A stretch of 64,000 nucleotides of DNA, from NCBI RefSeq assembly GCF_030013905.1, contig NZ_CP124862.1, positions 4,095,051 through 4,159,050 of the forward strand, given 5' to 3'. The DNA comes from Petroclostridium sp. X23 (lineage in GTDB: Bacteria > Bacillota > Clostridia > SK-Y3). The position numbers and the translations under genes were made by a program. Of the stretch, positions 34,269-43,552 are shown piece after piece (positions within the stretch are counted from its first letter, which is position 1; the number at the start of each line of letters is the position of its first letter). Below the pieces are notes generated by a model, which was not told the origin of the DNA, did not search any database, and worked only from the letters and a program-made list of their open reading frames with translations.

Positions 34269-37031
34269 ATGAACAAATACTTGAGGAACTTCATTGTTGG
34301 TTTCGTCTTGTTTATTGCTTATGCTGCAGTGTTTGCTCCTTCGGCATTTGCACTTGGCGAAAGTATGGATTTAACCGTTACAACAGTGATCGATAATGCC
34401 GATGAATATCCTACGGGATGCAACAACCTCTCATCAAAATATTCGGCTGTTCGGATATATAAGATGGAATATTCATCCACATATGCGAACAGACCTACCG
34501 CGACCAGCAGAAAAGTATTTAACATTGTAAATAATCAGACAACGACGATTCATTACAGCAATTATTCTAATGCAACATGCGACAGCTTTTGGTTTGAGAC
34601 CAATGAATATACGGATCGGCATTTAAGCCTTTGCGCTGTGGAATATGCGGAGGCGGACAACCTAAAAGCATATACGTACAGTCCGACCGGAAGTGCCTCC
34701 AATCCTTATTCGACTGAACCCTTGAACTGGGTTCAAATCATCGATAGCAGCAAAAGAGCGGCTAGCGTAACACTTCATTTCAAGTATAATCCGGATATTG
34801 ACAGTGTAAGTTCGGATCCGGATCCTGAGCTCGGTTACAGTAAGAAAATAGACTATCTGGGCGATGAAGTTCCGAATCCGGATACAACAGTTAACGGCAA
34901 AAACGATTACCGGTTGTACCTTGATGTTACGACACAACAGGCTGCGGAAGATAACAAAGCGGATATTATCTTTGTTCTGGACGTGAGCGGTTCTATGTCA
35001 TATGATTTGGGATCGGACCAATCAAGGATATCCGTATTGAAGTCCACGATGATCAATGCAATTAACAATTTAACCCAAAATTCATATAACCGTATTTCTA
35101 TTATTAAGTTTGCAAACAACTCGCAAATTGTAATCTCCAATAGCACAAATCGTAATCAACTTATCAGTAGTGTTCAGGGGCTAACGGCTAACGGCTCGAC
35201 GAACTACTACCAGTCGTTGCGGGATGCAATGTCCGAAGTCAATACCATGAGCGGCAGCGACACGGAAAACCGGGAAAAGGTTATTATCTTTATTACAGAC
35301 GGAGAACCGACATTTGCCGCGCCGGCCGCCGTATCCTCAACGACTAACACATATGCCGGTTTGATCTATGCTTGTGATGCTGCGCGCCAGATCAGCAATG
35401 TTGACAGATTTTATTCAGTCTTTATAGGAAATAACTCAGGAAGTGCTTCCACACTGCAAACAATTACGCAAATAGTCAACGTCGGAAAAGAAAAATATAT
35501 GGTTCAGGCTTCCAGTGCAGAGCAAGTGTCAAATACATTGGACCGTTTTATGTCTAAGATGGGTAATTCCCTCTACGATGTTACAATCTCGGATGAACTC
35601 TCCCAGTATGTTTCTTATACCGGGGGATTGAAGGTAACACGGGCCACCGGGGGCGGTGAACCTGTCACTTTGGCTGCAGGGATCGATTATTCTGTCAGTA
35701 CCGGAACAAACGATCTTGCCGTACGGTTGTTGAAGGCAACCACGCCGGACAGCAGGTACACGGTGTCGTTTAATGTGCGAAGCAGTGATGAAGCGCTTGA
35801 TTATTACGACTTAAATCAAAGCTATCCGGATGTTGGCGACGCAGATACGGATTACACAGGGAATACCACCAGCTCCGGACAGCCGGGATTTTATTCCAAT
35901 ACTTCTGCTGCCTTGAGCTATTCTTTCGGTGGAAGCGGTTCTGCGGAAAAGGCCTATGATAAACCGGTGGTACAGGTTGTGGAACCTGACGCCGTTCCGT
36001 TTCAAATTCAGGTAAGAAAAAAACTGACCGGCAAGGATTTGGAGGAAGGAATGTTCTCTTTTGAACTGATAAGAGTAACTGAGCATGGCGATGTTGCAAT
36101 AGGGACAGTTACCAATGACGCTGATGGGTTTATTACCTTCGATTCACTTGGCTTGAGCAAGCCAGGCACATATACTTATAAAATCAAGGAAGTGATTCCT
36201 ACCACCCCTCAGCCTGGAATGACCTATGACACGAAATCCATCCAGGTAACGGTAGTTGTAACGAGGTCCAATGATGATTTGGCAGCGGAAGTGAAGTACC
36301 CCTCTGAAGCAGTATTTGCCAACACATACACACCGCAGCCGGTTTCAGTAGCTTTGGAGGCAAACAAGGAACTGACAGGACGGACACTGACCACAGGGAT
36401 GTTTGATTTCCGTTTGCTTGAAAGCTCCGGCGTATCTGTGGAGACGGTGTCCAACACCGCATCGGGCAATATCAAATTTTCGCCGCTTACTTTTACCAAG
36501 GCTGGCGTTTATACATATACGATACGGGAATCCGTACCGATACCGGCTAATCCCAATATCGTATATGATTTAAAAACTATCACTGCCCAAATAACTGTCA
36601 CGGATGAAAATGGTGTTTTGGCTGCAATCGTCCGGTATACACCGGACGCGACCTTCCGTAATCAATATGTTTATTCGCCGTTGAATGCAACCATTGAGCT
36701 GAAAAAGGTTCTGACTGGTATGCAATTAACTGCCGGGGCATTTCCGTTTGAACTAAAAGATGAGGGCACGGGATACACCGAAACGAAAACCAATCAAGCC
36801 GATGGAACGGTTTCTTTCAATTTAACTTATACAGCTCCGGGCACTCATACTTACACTATCCGGGAGGTCATTCCGGAATCCCCAATTAAATATATGACCT
36901 ACGATACGAAAATCATCCAAGTAACGGTTCAAGTAGAAGATAACGGTACCGGAGAACTTGTTACGACGGTTACCTATCCTGCGGATCCGGCGTTCTATAA
37001 CAGTTACAAGGTGCGCGGCGGTATTTGGTAA
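34269..37031 (+). CDS. secreted VWA adhesin with three Spy0128/FctA-type pilin domains
   Basis: About 920 residues. A signal peptide (to about residue 30), a unique N-terminal region to 230, and a VWA domain about 232-420 with an intact MIDAS (DVSGSMS, the Thr in GSTNYY, and ITDGEPTF). Then three pilin isopeptide-linkage domains (about 577-690, 692-795, 802-912). Each has the Lys (VRKKLTG, ANKELTG, ELKKVLTG), Glu (KIKEV, TIRES, TIREV) and Asn (FANTY, FRNQY, FYNSY) needed for intramolecular isopeptide bonds. The C-terminus (KVRGGIW) has no LPxTG and no membrane anchor, so attachment must be by another route, perhaps at the tip of the Flp pilus. Start 34269 preferred: AAGGAG 9 nt upstream. Confidence 0.88.
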   Translation: MNKYLRNFIVGFVLFIAYAAVFAPSAFALGESMDLTVTTVIDNADEYPTGCNNLSSKYSAVRIYKMEYSSTYANRPTATSRKVFNIVNNQTTTIHYSNYSNATCDSFWFETNEYTDRHLSLCAVEYAEADNLKAYTYSPTGSASNPYSTEPLNWVQIIDSSKRAASVTLHFKYNPDIDSVSSDPDPELGYSKKIDYLGDEVPNPDTTVNGKNDYRLYLDVTTQQAAEDNKADIIFVLDVSGSMSYDLGSDQSRISVLKSTMINAINNLTQNSYNRISIIKFANNSQIVISNSTNRNQLISSVQGLTANGSTNYYQSLRDAMSEVNTMSGSDTENREKVIIFITDGEPTFAAPAAVSSTTNTYAGLIYACDAARQISNVDRFYSVFIGNNSGSASTLQTITQIVNVGKEKYMVQASSAEQVSNTLDRFMSKMGNSLYDVTISDELSQYVSYTGGLKVTRATGGGEPVTLAAGIDYSVSTGTNDLAVRLLKATTPDSRYTVSFNVRSSDEALDYYDLNQSYPDVGDADTDYTGNTTSSGQPGFYSNTSAALSYSFGGSGSAEKAYDKPVVQVVEPDAVPFQIQVRKKLTGKDLEEGMFSFELIRVTEHGDVAIGTVTNDADGFITFDSLGLSKPGTYTYKIKEVIPTTPQPGMTYDTKSIQVTVVVTRSNDDLAAEVKYPSEAVFANTYTPQPVSVALEANKELTGRTLTTGMFDFRLLESSGVSVETVSNTASGNIKFSPLTFTKAGVYTYTIRESVPIPANPNIVYDLKTITAQITVTDENGVLAAIVRYTPDATFRNQYVYSPLNATIELKKVLTGMQLTAGAFPFELKDEGTGYTETKTNQADGTVSFNLTYTAPGTHTYTIREVIPESPIKYMTYDTKIIQVTVQVEDNGTGELVTTVTYPADPAFYNSYKVRGGIW

Positions 37032-37187
37032 TCATGAATTACATGGGAAAGACATTAGGAGACCGATATGCTAAAAATATTAGGTAGCGCAACAGATTAA
37101 ATTATGTTTACCTGTAAGACAAATTGGAAAGATTAACAGGGATTGCCAAAGTAGTTGTGTTAAAAGCATAAGTTATCAATAACTCCA

Positions 37188-37220
37188 GCCCCTTGATAAA
37201 TCCGAGGGGCATTGTTATTT
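37188..37220 (+). terminator. terminator of the Tad operon
   Basis: GCCCCT (37188-37193) pairs with AGGGGC (37205-37210), loop 11 nt, then ATTGTTATTTTTATT. About 155 bp after the adhesin stop. In between is a short open stretch (MLKILGSATD) that I do not consider a gene. Confidence 0.7.
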
Positions 37221-37316
37221 TTATTAAGAAAATTTGTAACCCTTGAAAATAAAAGGTTTTCAAAGAAAAACAGGGGGTCAATTTGACGCTATTATATTTA
37301 TAAAGGAGGCAAGGCT

Positions 37317-37937
37317 ATGGAAAGAAGGAAAGAGATTTCGAGACAACAAGGATGGGAGTATATGAAGGAACTGGCAGAAAATAAGGAGTTTATAGAAACC
37401 CATACACTTTATACACCCATACCGCACAAAATATCAAGGTGCATTAACCTAGGAAGTACAGCAAAAATTATTCTTTTGGATTTAATTGGATACATGGGCG
37501 ATGAGCATTATTGTTATCCTCCCATAGAGGATATAGCCTTGAATTGCGGAATGAGCCATACAACGGTACAAAATAATATAAAGGAATTGGAAGAGAAGAG
37601 ATTTCTCATTGTGAATAGAAATTATAATAATACCTACTATCTATTAAATGCACTTCATTTAAACCCATATATTCTGCTATCGGAAGTATTACATGAGGTT
37701 AGAAGTTTGATAAGTAAAACAGGTGTGATTGCAGACAGACAAAGAAATCAGTTTATAAAAAGGGTTGTAAAGAGTGAAATTTACAAAGAGAGATTGCATG
37801 AACTTTCTAAAGAATATGATAAATATTTGACTGTAGCAAATATTTCTTATAAAGGCAATAAGTTGCTTAAAGTATTTAGAGGGGCAGTGATAGCGGAATT
37901 AAATAGGCAATATCCTCAAATCGCCCTATACATGTGA
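37317..37937 (+). CDS. helix-turn-helix DNA-binding protein
   Basis: 206 residues. The winged HTH region (STAKIILLDLIGYMGDEHYCYPPIEDIALNCGMSHTTVQNNIKELEEKRFLIVNRN, about 45-100) fits the HTH_36 family used by replication initiators and phage- or plasmid-type regulators. The rest is alpha-helical and unknown. Ribosome site AAAGGAGGC before the ATG. Monocistronic. It could regulate the pilus locus, but nothing shows this directly. Confidence 0.75.
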   Translation: MERRKEISRQQGWEYMKELAENKEFIETHTLYTPIPHKISRCINLGSTAKIILLDLIGYMGDEHYCYPPIEDIALNCGMSHTTVQNNIKELEEKRFLIVNRNYNNTYYLLNALHLNPYILLSEVLHEVRSLISKTGVIADRQRNQFIKRVVKSEIYKERLHELSKEYDKYLTVANISYKGNKLLKVFRGAVIAELNRQYPQIALYM

Positions 37938-37995
37938 CAGGGGATAGTTTCTGTTGTTAACAAGAGAAAATGTATTCCAATGAGAAACGTTCCAG
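37934..37995 (+). repeat. dispersed palindromic repeat, copy A (before RHS fragment)
   Basis: TGACAGGGGATAGTTTCT ... AGAAACGTTCC with GTTAACAAGAGAAAATG in the middle; can fold with GTTTCT/AGAAAC. Closely related to 39010-39070. Confidence 0.6.
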
Positions 37996-38067
37996 TTGAT
38001 ATGTGTTTTGGCATAGAAGGAGATCATTTATAAAGAGAAGGGGGAGGCTTAGAAAGGTGGACAGGGA

Positions 38068-39009
38068 ATGGATTTAACAAATAAAAGGCTATATAAGTTT
38101 TGGTTAATTTGTATTATTACACTGTTTGCTATATTATGCATACCCATATGCAGTTTGGCAGCATCAAGTGATGCAGAAGACTTGATTGAGCTTGTGCCGG
38201 GGCAGGAGGTGATCACATCTATAAATGATAGTAGTGATGAAGATTGGTTCAAAATCAGTGTAGATCATACAAGCAGCATATTCAGTGAAATCACAAATAA
38301 CAGCGGATATATAGATTACGAGATTTACGATGCGTCATTAAATAAACTGTATAGTAACTGGTTTCGTTCAACCGGAAAGACAAGCTTTAAAGTAGCACCG
38401 GGAGAATATTACATAAAAATAAAAGAAAGAGGCAGTGTAGATTATGTTGCCAGCAATATTACGCTTAAGGTATCTTTGCAAGAAGACTATAATGCTCTTA
38501 TCAGTCTGGTGGAAGAGGATTGGTGTGAATCGGTTGGAGAACCTGTCAATATTGTAAATGGGAACTTCTTGAGTGAAAGTAAAGATATTCATATACCCAC
38601 AAAATCCGTACCATTGGAATTTACACGTACATATAATTCATGTGGAAGGAATTCAGGTTCATTAGGCAAAGGATGGCAGCATCAGTATAATTCCTATCTG
38701 ACTTTTAATCATGATCATTCTATTGGAGTCATGTATGGTGACGAACATAGTTCCTGCTTTGCGCCTAATAATGGAAGCTATATAGCGCAGGCCGGCTGCA
38801 ATGAGAAATTAACATGCAACACCGATGGTACCTATACACTTATATTCAAGAACCAATTAAGATACGTCTATGATGCAGATGGGAGACTGGTGAGGATCGA
38901 AGATAGGAATAATAACGTAACAACACTACAGTATACGGACGCTTTGCTTAGTTCCGTGACGGAACCTGCAGAACGTTCATTGGTATTTACCTATGACGCA
39001 AATAATTAG
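38068..39009 (+). pseudogene. truncated RHS/YD-repeat cell-surface protein (N-terminal part)
   Basis: 313 residues. A signal peptide (cleavage after about residue 30), a pre-peptidase-like beta domain (EDLIELVPGQEVITSINDSSDEDWFKISV...), then the DUF6531 entry of RHS proteins: GEPVNIVNGNFLSESKDIHIPTKSVPLEFTRTYNS, GSLGKGWQHQYN and the first YD-like units (YVYDADGRLVRIEDRNNNVTTLQY). Normal family members continue for 1000 or more residues; here the frame stops (TAG at 39007) exactly where palindromic repeat DNA begins. The toxin or C-terminal part is lost. Confidence 0.82.
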
Positions 39010-39070
39010 GACAGTGGGGACGGTTCTTGCTGTTAACAAGAGGAAATGCGTTCCAATGAAAACCGTCCCA
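39010..39070 (+). repeat. dispersed palindromic repeat, copy B (truncates RHS gene)
   Basis: GGGGACGGTTCTTGCTGTTAAC ... AAAACCGTCCC: outer arms GGGACGGTT / AACCGTCCC are exact inverted repeats. It shares the inner sequence GTTAACAAGAGRAAATG with copy A. The GGGGACGG start resembles the REP units at the RAYT gene. Confidence 0.75.
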
Positions 39071-39108
39071 TGACATATGTATACTAATTTTAGATTATTT
39101 AACATAAT

Positions 39109-39151
39109 GTACCCCTAATCCTGTAATTGGGAATATGGGGTGCTTCTTTTT
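39109..39151 (+). terminator. candidate terminator
   Basis: ACCCC (39111-39115) with GGGGT (39137-39141) and inner TCC/GGG pairs, followed by TTCTTTTT. It would end transcription from the RHS fragment. Confidence 0.55.
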
Positions 39152-39262
39152 GCAGTAATAAGTAGAAATAAAAATTTATTAAAAAAATGAGAGAAAATTC
39201 ACTTTCTTTCGTTATATATAGTATAAGGGCCTTTATTGGAATATTTAGGAGGAAAAGAATTG

Positions 39263-39823
39263 ATGACGTGTGATGAACAATTTTATATTAAGCGGTTAAA
39301 AAAGAAAAAGGAAGACGGATTAGAGTTTATAGTAGATAAATACTTAGGACTGGTAAAAGGAACGGTGCACAAAATTTTAGGTCCAATAGATAGAGAAGGA
39401 GGTATCGAAGAATGTATCAATGACGTATTTCTTGCTATATGGGATCATGGCCATCAATTTGAGGGGAATGAAGAAGAGTTTAAAAAATGGCTTTATAAAA
39501 TAGCTAAGTATCAAGCTATTGATTACTATAGAAAGTTAGTTAAGCGAGAAGAAGTTTCCCTGGAGGATGATTCTTTAATACAGGCTAAATCAACAGAAGA
39601 TCAAGTTGTGTTGAATGAAGATAAGAAGGAATTAGTAGCACTCATTAATGCATTACAGCCAATTGATCGAAAGATATTTACTATGAAATATTTTTTAGGG
39701 ATTAAATCAGATGTAATCGCCAATCAACTAGGGCTGACCAGAACAGCGGTAGACAATAGAGTTTTCCGAGGAAAGAAAAAACTGAATCAACAGGCATCAG
39801 CGAGTAGATGGAGGGAGATATAG
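39263..39823 (+). CDS. ECF sigma factor
   Basis: About 186 residues with region 2 (YLGLVKGTVHKILG, ECINDVFLAIWDHGHQFEGNEEEFKKWLYKIAKYQAIDYYRKL) and region 4 (ALINALQPIDRKIFTMKYFLGIKSDVIANQLGLTRTAVDNRVFRGKKKL). ATG 39263 (or TTG 39260) with TTAGGAGG upstream. It ends one base before its neighbour, a DUF4179 membrane protein that is the likely anti-sigma factor; the pair forms a typical envelope-stress switch. Confidence 0.9.
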   Translation: MTCDEQFYIKRLKKKKEDGLEFIVDKYLGLVKGTVHKILGPIDREGGIEECINDVFLAIWDHGHQFEGNEEEFKKWLYKIAKYQAIDYYRKLVKREEVSLEDDSLIQAKSTEDQVVLNEDKKELVALINALQPIDRKIFTMKYFLGIKSDVIANQLGLTRTAVDNRVFRGKKKLNQQASASRWREI

Positions 39824-40933
39824 ATGAAGAATATTTATCAATTATTAGAAGAAGTTGAGGTAGATGAGGCGGAAATGAGAGAAATAGAAAAAGACGTAGA
39901 AGTAACAGAGTTAGAAAGAGCAAGTGTGAAAAAACGATTAAAGCAATTAATAAGAAAGAATAAAGGGTGGAGCGGGAAGAGAATAATTGCAGCTGCTGTA
40001 GTTGGGTTAGTAGTAGGGAGTACTGCTTATATAGGGATCACTAATCCAGCATATGCCGCAGAAATTCCAATTATAGGAGATATATTTCGGTTCTTGGATG
40101 ATGGCCGTACTGGTATGTATGATTTATATAAAGAAAATGCCAACGAGATTAATATCAGTAAAGAGAGTAACGGTATTCAGATAACTGTTAAGGATGCGAT
40201 CTTTGATGGTAAGACCATAACCTATACTTATGAGATTAATACCGATAAAGATCTAGGGACGCATCCCCTAATCGGTCTAGGACCTTCTTTGGATATCGCA
40301 AATTATACAGGTGGACTCACAGGGAGCGAACAGGTAGAAAAAGTAGAAGAAGGAATCTATATTGGGCAGGCAAACTATAGTGTTTCAAGAGAATTAGATC
40401 AAGTAAGATGTAAGTTGAAGATTGAAGATATTATGGTAGCTGAACCGGACAGGGAGGAAAAGATTAAAGGGAAATGGGTTTTTACATTCCAGTTAGAGGC
40501 CGTAAAGCGCAGTAGTAAAGTGATTAATCAGAGGACGGCGAAAGATGGTTTCACCGTAACCATTAATAAGATAAATAAAACACCAATGTCATTTATTGTG
40601 GATTATACTCAACAAGTACCTGAAGAGTATAGAAACGAGTGGGATAGTGTAACCACTGAACTAGTAGTGAAGGATGATTTGGGTAATGTCTACGAAGGGC
40701 AATGCAATGGAGGGCAAGGGGATATCCATACAGGTGTTATGAATTGGAGTATGACTTTTGGAATGCTAGATGAAAGAACAACGAAATTGATTGTTACACC
40801 GGAAGTACACTGTTCTACTAATGCAGGCGGAGTTTCCATTGATGAGAATGGGAATGAGACTATATTGGAACCAGCACAGACAAAGGAAGATAGAGAATTT
40901 TTCTTAGATGATATCGTTATTGAGTTAAATTAA
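39824..40933 (+). CDS. DUF4179 membrane protein, probable anti-sigma factor
   Basis: 369 residues. Cytoplasmic N-terminus (residues 1-55, acidic then basic), one membrane helix (RIIAAAVVGLVVGSTAYIGI, about 58-77), and an extracellular DUF4179-type domain beginning AYAAEIPIIGDIFRFLDDG with a later beta-rich part. Start directly after the sigma gene stop, behind GGAGGGAGATATAG. By analogy with RsiV-like proteins it should hold the sigma factor at the membrane until an external signal. Confidence 0.85.
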   Translation: MKNIYQLLEEVEVDEAEMREIEKDVEVTELERASVKKRLKQLIRKNKGWSGKRIIAAAVVGLVVGSTAYIGITNPAYAAEIPIIGDIFRFLDDGRTGMYDLYKENANEINISKESNGIQITVKDAIFDGKTITYTYEINTDKDLGTHPLIGLGPSLDIANYTGGLTGSEQVEKVEEGIYIGQANYSVSRELDQVRCKLKIEDIMVAEPDREEKIKGKWVFTFQLEAVKRSSKVINQRTAKDGFTVTINKINKTPMSFIVDYTQQVPEEYRNEWDSVTTELVVKDDLGNVYEGQCNGGQGDIHTGVMNWSMTFGMLDERTTKLIVTPEVHCSTNAGGVSIDENGNETILEPAQTKEDREFFLDDIVIELN

Positions 40934-41203
40934 GCAAGAGTCCAGTATAATATGAGAAATAAATGAAAAAATGGGATTTATATCTATTTACACATAAACT
41001 GTCTAAAAGGGTAATTTAAAATATATTGGAGAGTTGAGTTCAATTTAGAGCTTAGCTCTTTATCTTTATTTTATAAAAAGTATTAAATTTAAACACTATT
41101 TCCAAGTATAGTATTGGTAGTACTTGACTAAATATACATAAAAAACTATAATGTTAATGAACAAGAGTAGTATATAGTAAGATAAAAGGGGGAGAAAGTT
41201 AAG
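40934..41203. other. intergenic; promoter region of AIM24 gene
   Basis: AT-rich with no gene. A weak hairpin AGAGC-tta-GCTCT plus T-rich tract at 41047-41070 may be a terminator of the sigma operon. Confidence 0.35.
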
Positions 41204-41959
41204 ATGGTAACATGTAAAAACCTTCATGAAAATAAAAATATAGAGATTATAGAATCAAAAGGAGATGTCAAAGTCCTTGAGTATAAGAAAGATTTAAGCG
41301 TAGATGCTGTAAATGCAATAAATGCATATTATGCAGCACAAATGAATGTCAGAAAAAGACAAGTTCTCATTGAATTAAAAGGAAATGCTTATACAATCAG
41401 TGCAGGAGCAATGCAATGGACCACAGGATCTGTTAGTATGACTGCTGATATTAAAGGGGTAGGTGATTTATTAGGTAAAGCATTAGCTTCCAAAGCAACA
41501 AAGGAATCAGCAATTAAACCGAGATATCAAGGAACCGGTTTATTAATGTTAGAGCCTACATATAAACATATTCTAGTTGAAGATGTTTCAGATTGGGGCG
41601 GATTGGTATTAGATGATGGGCTTTTTCTTGCTTGTGAATCAAGAGTTCAACAGAAGGTAGTCGCTAGAACTAATCTTTCTTCGGCAATGCTGGGAAAAGA
41701 AGGATTATTTAATTTATGTCTTAAAGGTGAAGGAATTGCTATATTAGAAAGTCCTGTCCCAAGAGATGAACTGATAGAATTTGTGATAGACAAAGATGAA
41801 GTTCGAATTGATGGAAATTTTGCAATTGCATGGTCTGATTCATTAGAATTTAGAGTTGAAAAATCTAGCAAGAGTTTACTGGGCTCTGCTGTTTCAGGCG
41901 AAGGATTAGTTAATGTCTACCGTGGAACAGGAAGAGTACTTATGGCGCCTATAGCCTAA
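41204..41959 (+). CDS. AIM24-family protein
   Basis: 251 residues of beta-rich AIM24/TIGR00266-like type: VLIELKGNAYTISAGAMQWTTGSVSMTADIKG, GTGLLMLEPTYKHILVED, and GLFNLCLKGEGIAILESPVPRDELIEF with a final GEGLVNVYRGTGRVLMAP. No signal peptide. Cellular role unknown. ATG behind AGGGGGAG. Converges with the unknown gene at 41966. Confidence 0.88.
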   Translation: MVTCKNLHENKNIEIIESKGDVKVLEYKKDLSVDAVNAINAYYAAQMNVRKRQVLIELKGNAYTISAGAMQWTTGSVSMTADIKGVGDLLGKALASKATKESAIKPRYQGTGLLMLEPTYKHILVEDVSDWGGLVLDDGLFLACESRVQQKVVARTNLSSAMLGKEGLFNLCLKGEGIAILESPVPRDELIEFVIDKDEVRIDGNFAIAWSDSLEFRVEKSSKSLLGSAVSGEGLVNVYRGTGRVLMAPIA

Positions 41960-41965
41960 TATATA

Positions 41966-42475
41966 TTATCTAAGGGCGTCACTATACATACACATAATAA
42001 TAATTTTATATGGTGTAGCTTGGGAGGGAATACTCTTTGTAGCAGCACCATATACTACAATTAGATTTCGGTTTCCAAGGCTGCCGGTAAAGGCCTGATC
42101 ATTTTCAAGTATTATTTGGGTAAATGGGGCAATACTCAGTTTTAACATGGCATCACTGCTTATCAGCTGTTCATTAAAATAGTCCACTTTCACATTCCAG
42201 CCCGGTACCATTCTTGCCATCACTATTGCTCTAAATTGTGGCGGGAAGATTAAAGGAACAGGGGCGTTTGCATCATAAAATCCGATCACCGGGTCGCCAA
42301 CAACCATTGTTATATGATCTACAAAGTAAGTATTCGGTGTGACTACGAAATTTACGATACTTCCCTCTTTGTTCTGTACAGACATTAATTTATAGCATCC
42401 TGTTGGTGCTTCACTTCCTGTCCAGAAATCATCAATCTTGGTAATGACTCCGTAAAAAGATTGAAAAGTTGCCAT
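41966..42475 (-). CDS. conserved-looking hypothetical protein
   Basis: 169 residues, ends only 6 bp from the convergent AIM24 gene. The start at 42475 has GGAGG 8 nt upstream. The sequence is beta-rich and Pro-containing (FYGVITKIDDFW, VVTPNTYFVDHITMVVGDPVIGFYDANAPVPLIFPPQ, QAFTGSLGNRNLIVVYGAATKSIP); no membrane or signal segment. I do not recognise the family. Confidence 0.7.
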   Translation of the reverse strand: MATFQSFYGVITKIDDFWTGSEAPTGCYKLMSVQNKEGSIVNFVVTPNTYFVDHITMVVGDPVIGFYDANAPVPLIFPPQFRAIVMARMVPGWNVKVDYFNEQLISSDAMLKLSIAPFTQIILENDQAFTGSLGNRNLIVVYGAATKSIPSQATPYKIIIMCMYSDALR

Positions 42476-42601
42476 CTTATATTCCTCCATATTTCGATAT
42501 ACTTTATTTAATATATCATATGCATTCTTTAGGCTTTATGCTATCTCGAAATTATGAAATAGGGCCAGGGTAAGGATCTCAAAAAAATAATTAAAAACTT
42601 G

Positions 42602-42632
42602 TTGACATTAACGCAACGTAAAGGTGTATTAT
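42602..42632 (+). promoter_or_regulatory. MerR-type promoter with 19-bp spacer
   Basis: TTGACA (42602-42607) and TATTAT (42627-42632) are separated by 19 bp rather than 17, the arrangement that MerR regulators untwist. The spacer AACGCAACGTAAAGGTG is close to known MerR-family operators. It should drive the MerR-TipAS gene 22 bp downstream. Confidence 0.75.
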
Positions 42633-42654
42633 TGTTTTATCAGGAGGCGAGAAC

Positions 42655-43419
42655 ATGGAATATACAGTGCAGAAATTAGCTCAGATAGCAGGTGTTAGCT
42701 CACGGACATTGAGGTATTATGATGAAATTGGAATTCTTAAGCCGGCAAGAATTAATACATCAGGGTACCGTATTTATAGCCAACAAGAGGTTGACACACT
42801 TCAGCAGATACTATTTTATAGGGAATTGGGTATAAACTTGGATAGTATTAAAAACATTATAACTCAACCATCTTTCGATAGAGAAAAAGCACTGAGAGAA
42901 CATCGTATCAAACTTCTTGAGAAAAGGGAGCAGTTAAATTTATTAATTGCAAATGTGGATAAAACAATTGCGTCAACAGAAGGGAGAATTACCATGAGTG
43001 ATAAGGAGAAGTTTGAAGGATTTAAACAAAAACTGATTGATGAGAATGAAGAGAAATACGGCAAGGAAATTCGTCAAAAGTATGGAAATAAGTCGATTGA
43101 TAGGTCAAACAATAAATTGAAAAAAATGACACAAGAAGAATATGATGAAACTACGAGACTTAGAGATGAGGTTCTTGAAGTACTTCATGCAGCGTTTCAG
43201 ACAGGCGATCCTGCAGGTGGGCTAGCTCAAAAAGCAGCAGATTTACATCGCCAATGGTTAAGCTTTTATTGGGACACCTATTCCAAAGAAGCACATGCTG
43301 GAATTGCTCAGATGTATGTAAATGATGAAAGATTTACAGCTTATTATGATAAAAAGCAACCTGGAACAGCAGAATTTTTGAGAGATGCAGTGCTTATTTA
43401 TACAGGAATGAAAAACTAG
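42655..43419 (+). CDS. MerR-family regulator with TipAS domain
   Basis: 254 residues. N-terminal MerR HTH (YTVQKLAQIAGVSSRTLRYYDEIGILKPARINTSGYRIYSQQEV), a dimerising coiled coil (about 85-115), then a TipAS-like ligand domain (about 125-250: GDPAGGLAQKAADLHRQWLSFYWDTYSKEAHAGIAQMYVNDERFTAYYDK). Such proteins sense drugs and often activate their own promoter, here with a 19-bp spacer. No efflux gene is adjacent. Confidence 0.93.
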   Translation: MEYTVQKLAQIAGVSSRTLRYYDEIGILKPARINTSGYRIYSQQEVDTLQQILFYRELGINLDSIKNIITQPSFDREKALREHRIKLLEKREQLNLLIANVDKTIASTEGRITMSDKEKFEGFKQKLIDENEEKYGKEIRQKYGNKSIDRSNNKLKKMTQEEYDETTRLRDEVLEVLHAAFQTGDPAGGLAQKAADLHRQWLSFYWDTYSKEAHAGIAQMYVNDERFTAYYDKKQPGTAEFLRDAVLIYTGMKN

Positions 43420-43552
43420 AGTTATTTGTCTATTAAATATAGAAAGGCATTTTTTAAATAAATACAGAAATTTTTAGCAAAGTTATGAGCAATTATTCCA
43501 AAGTGAATGATTGCTTTTTTAATTATCTAAGAAAGTATAAATTTTTTTAATG

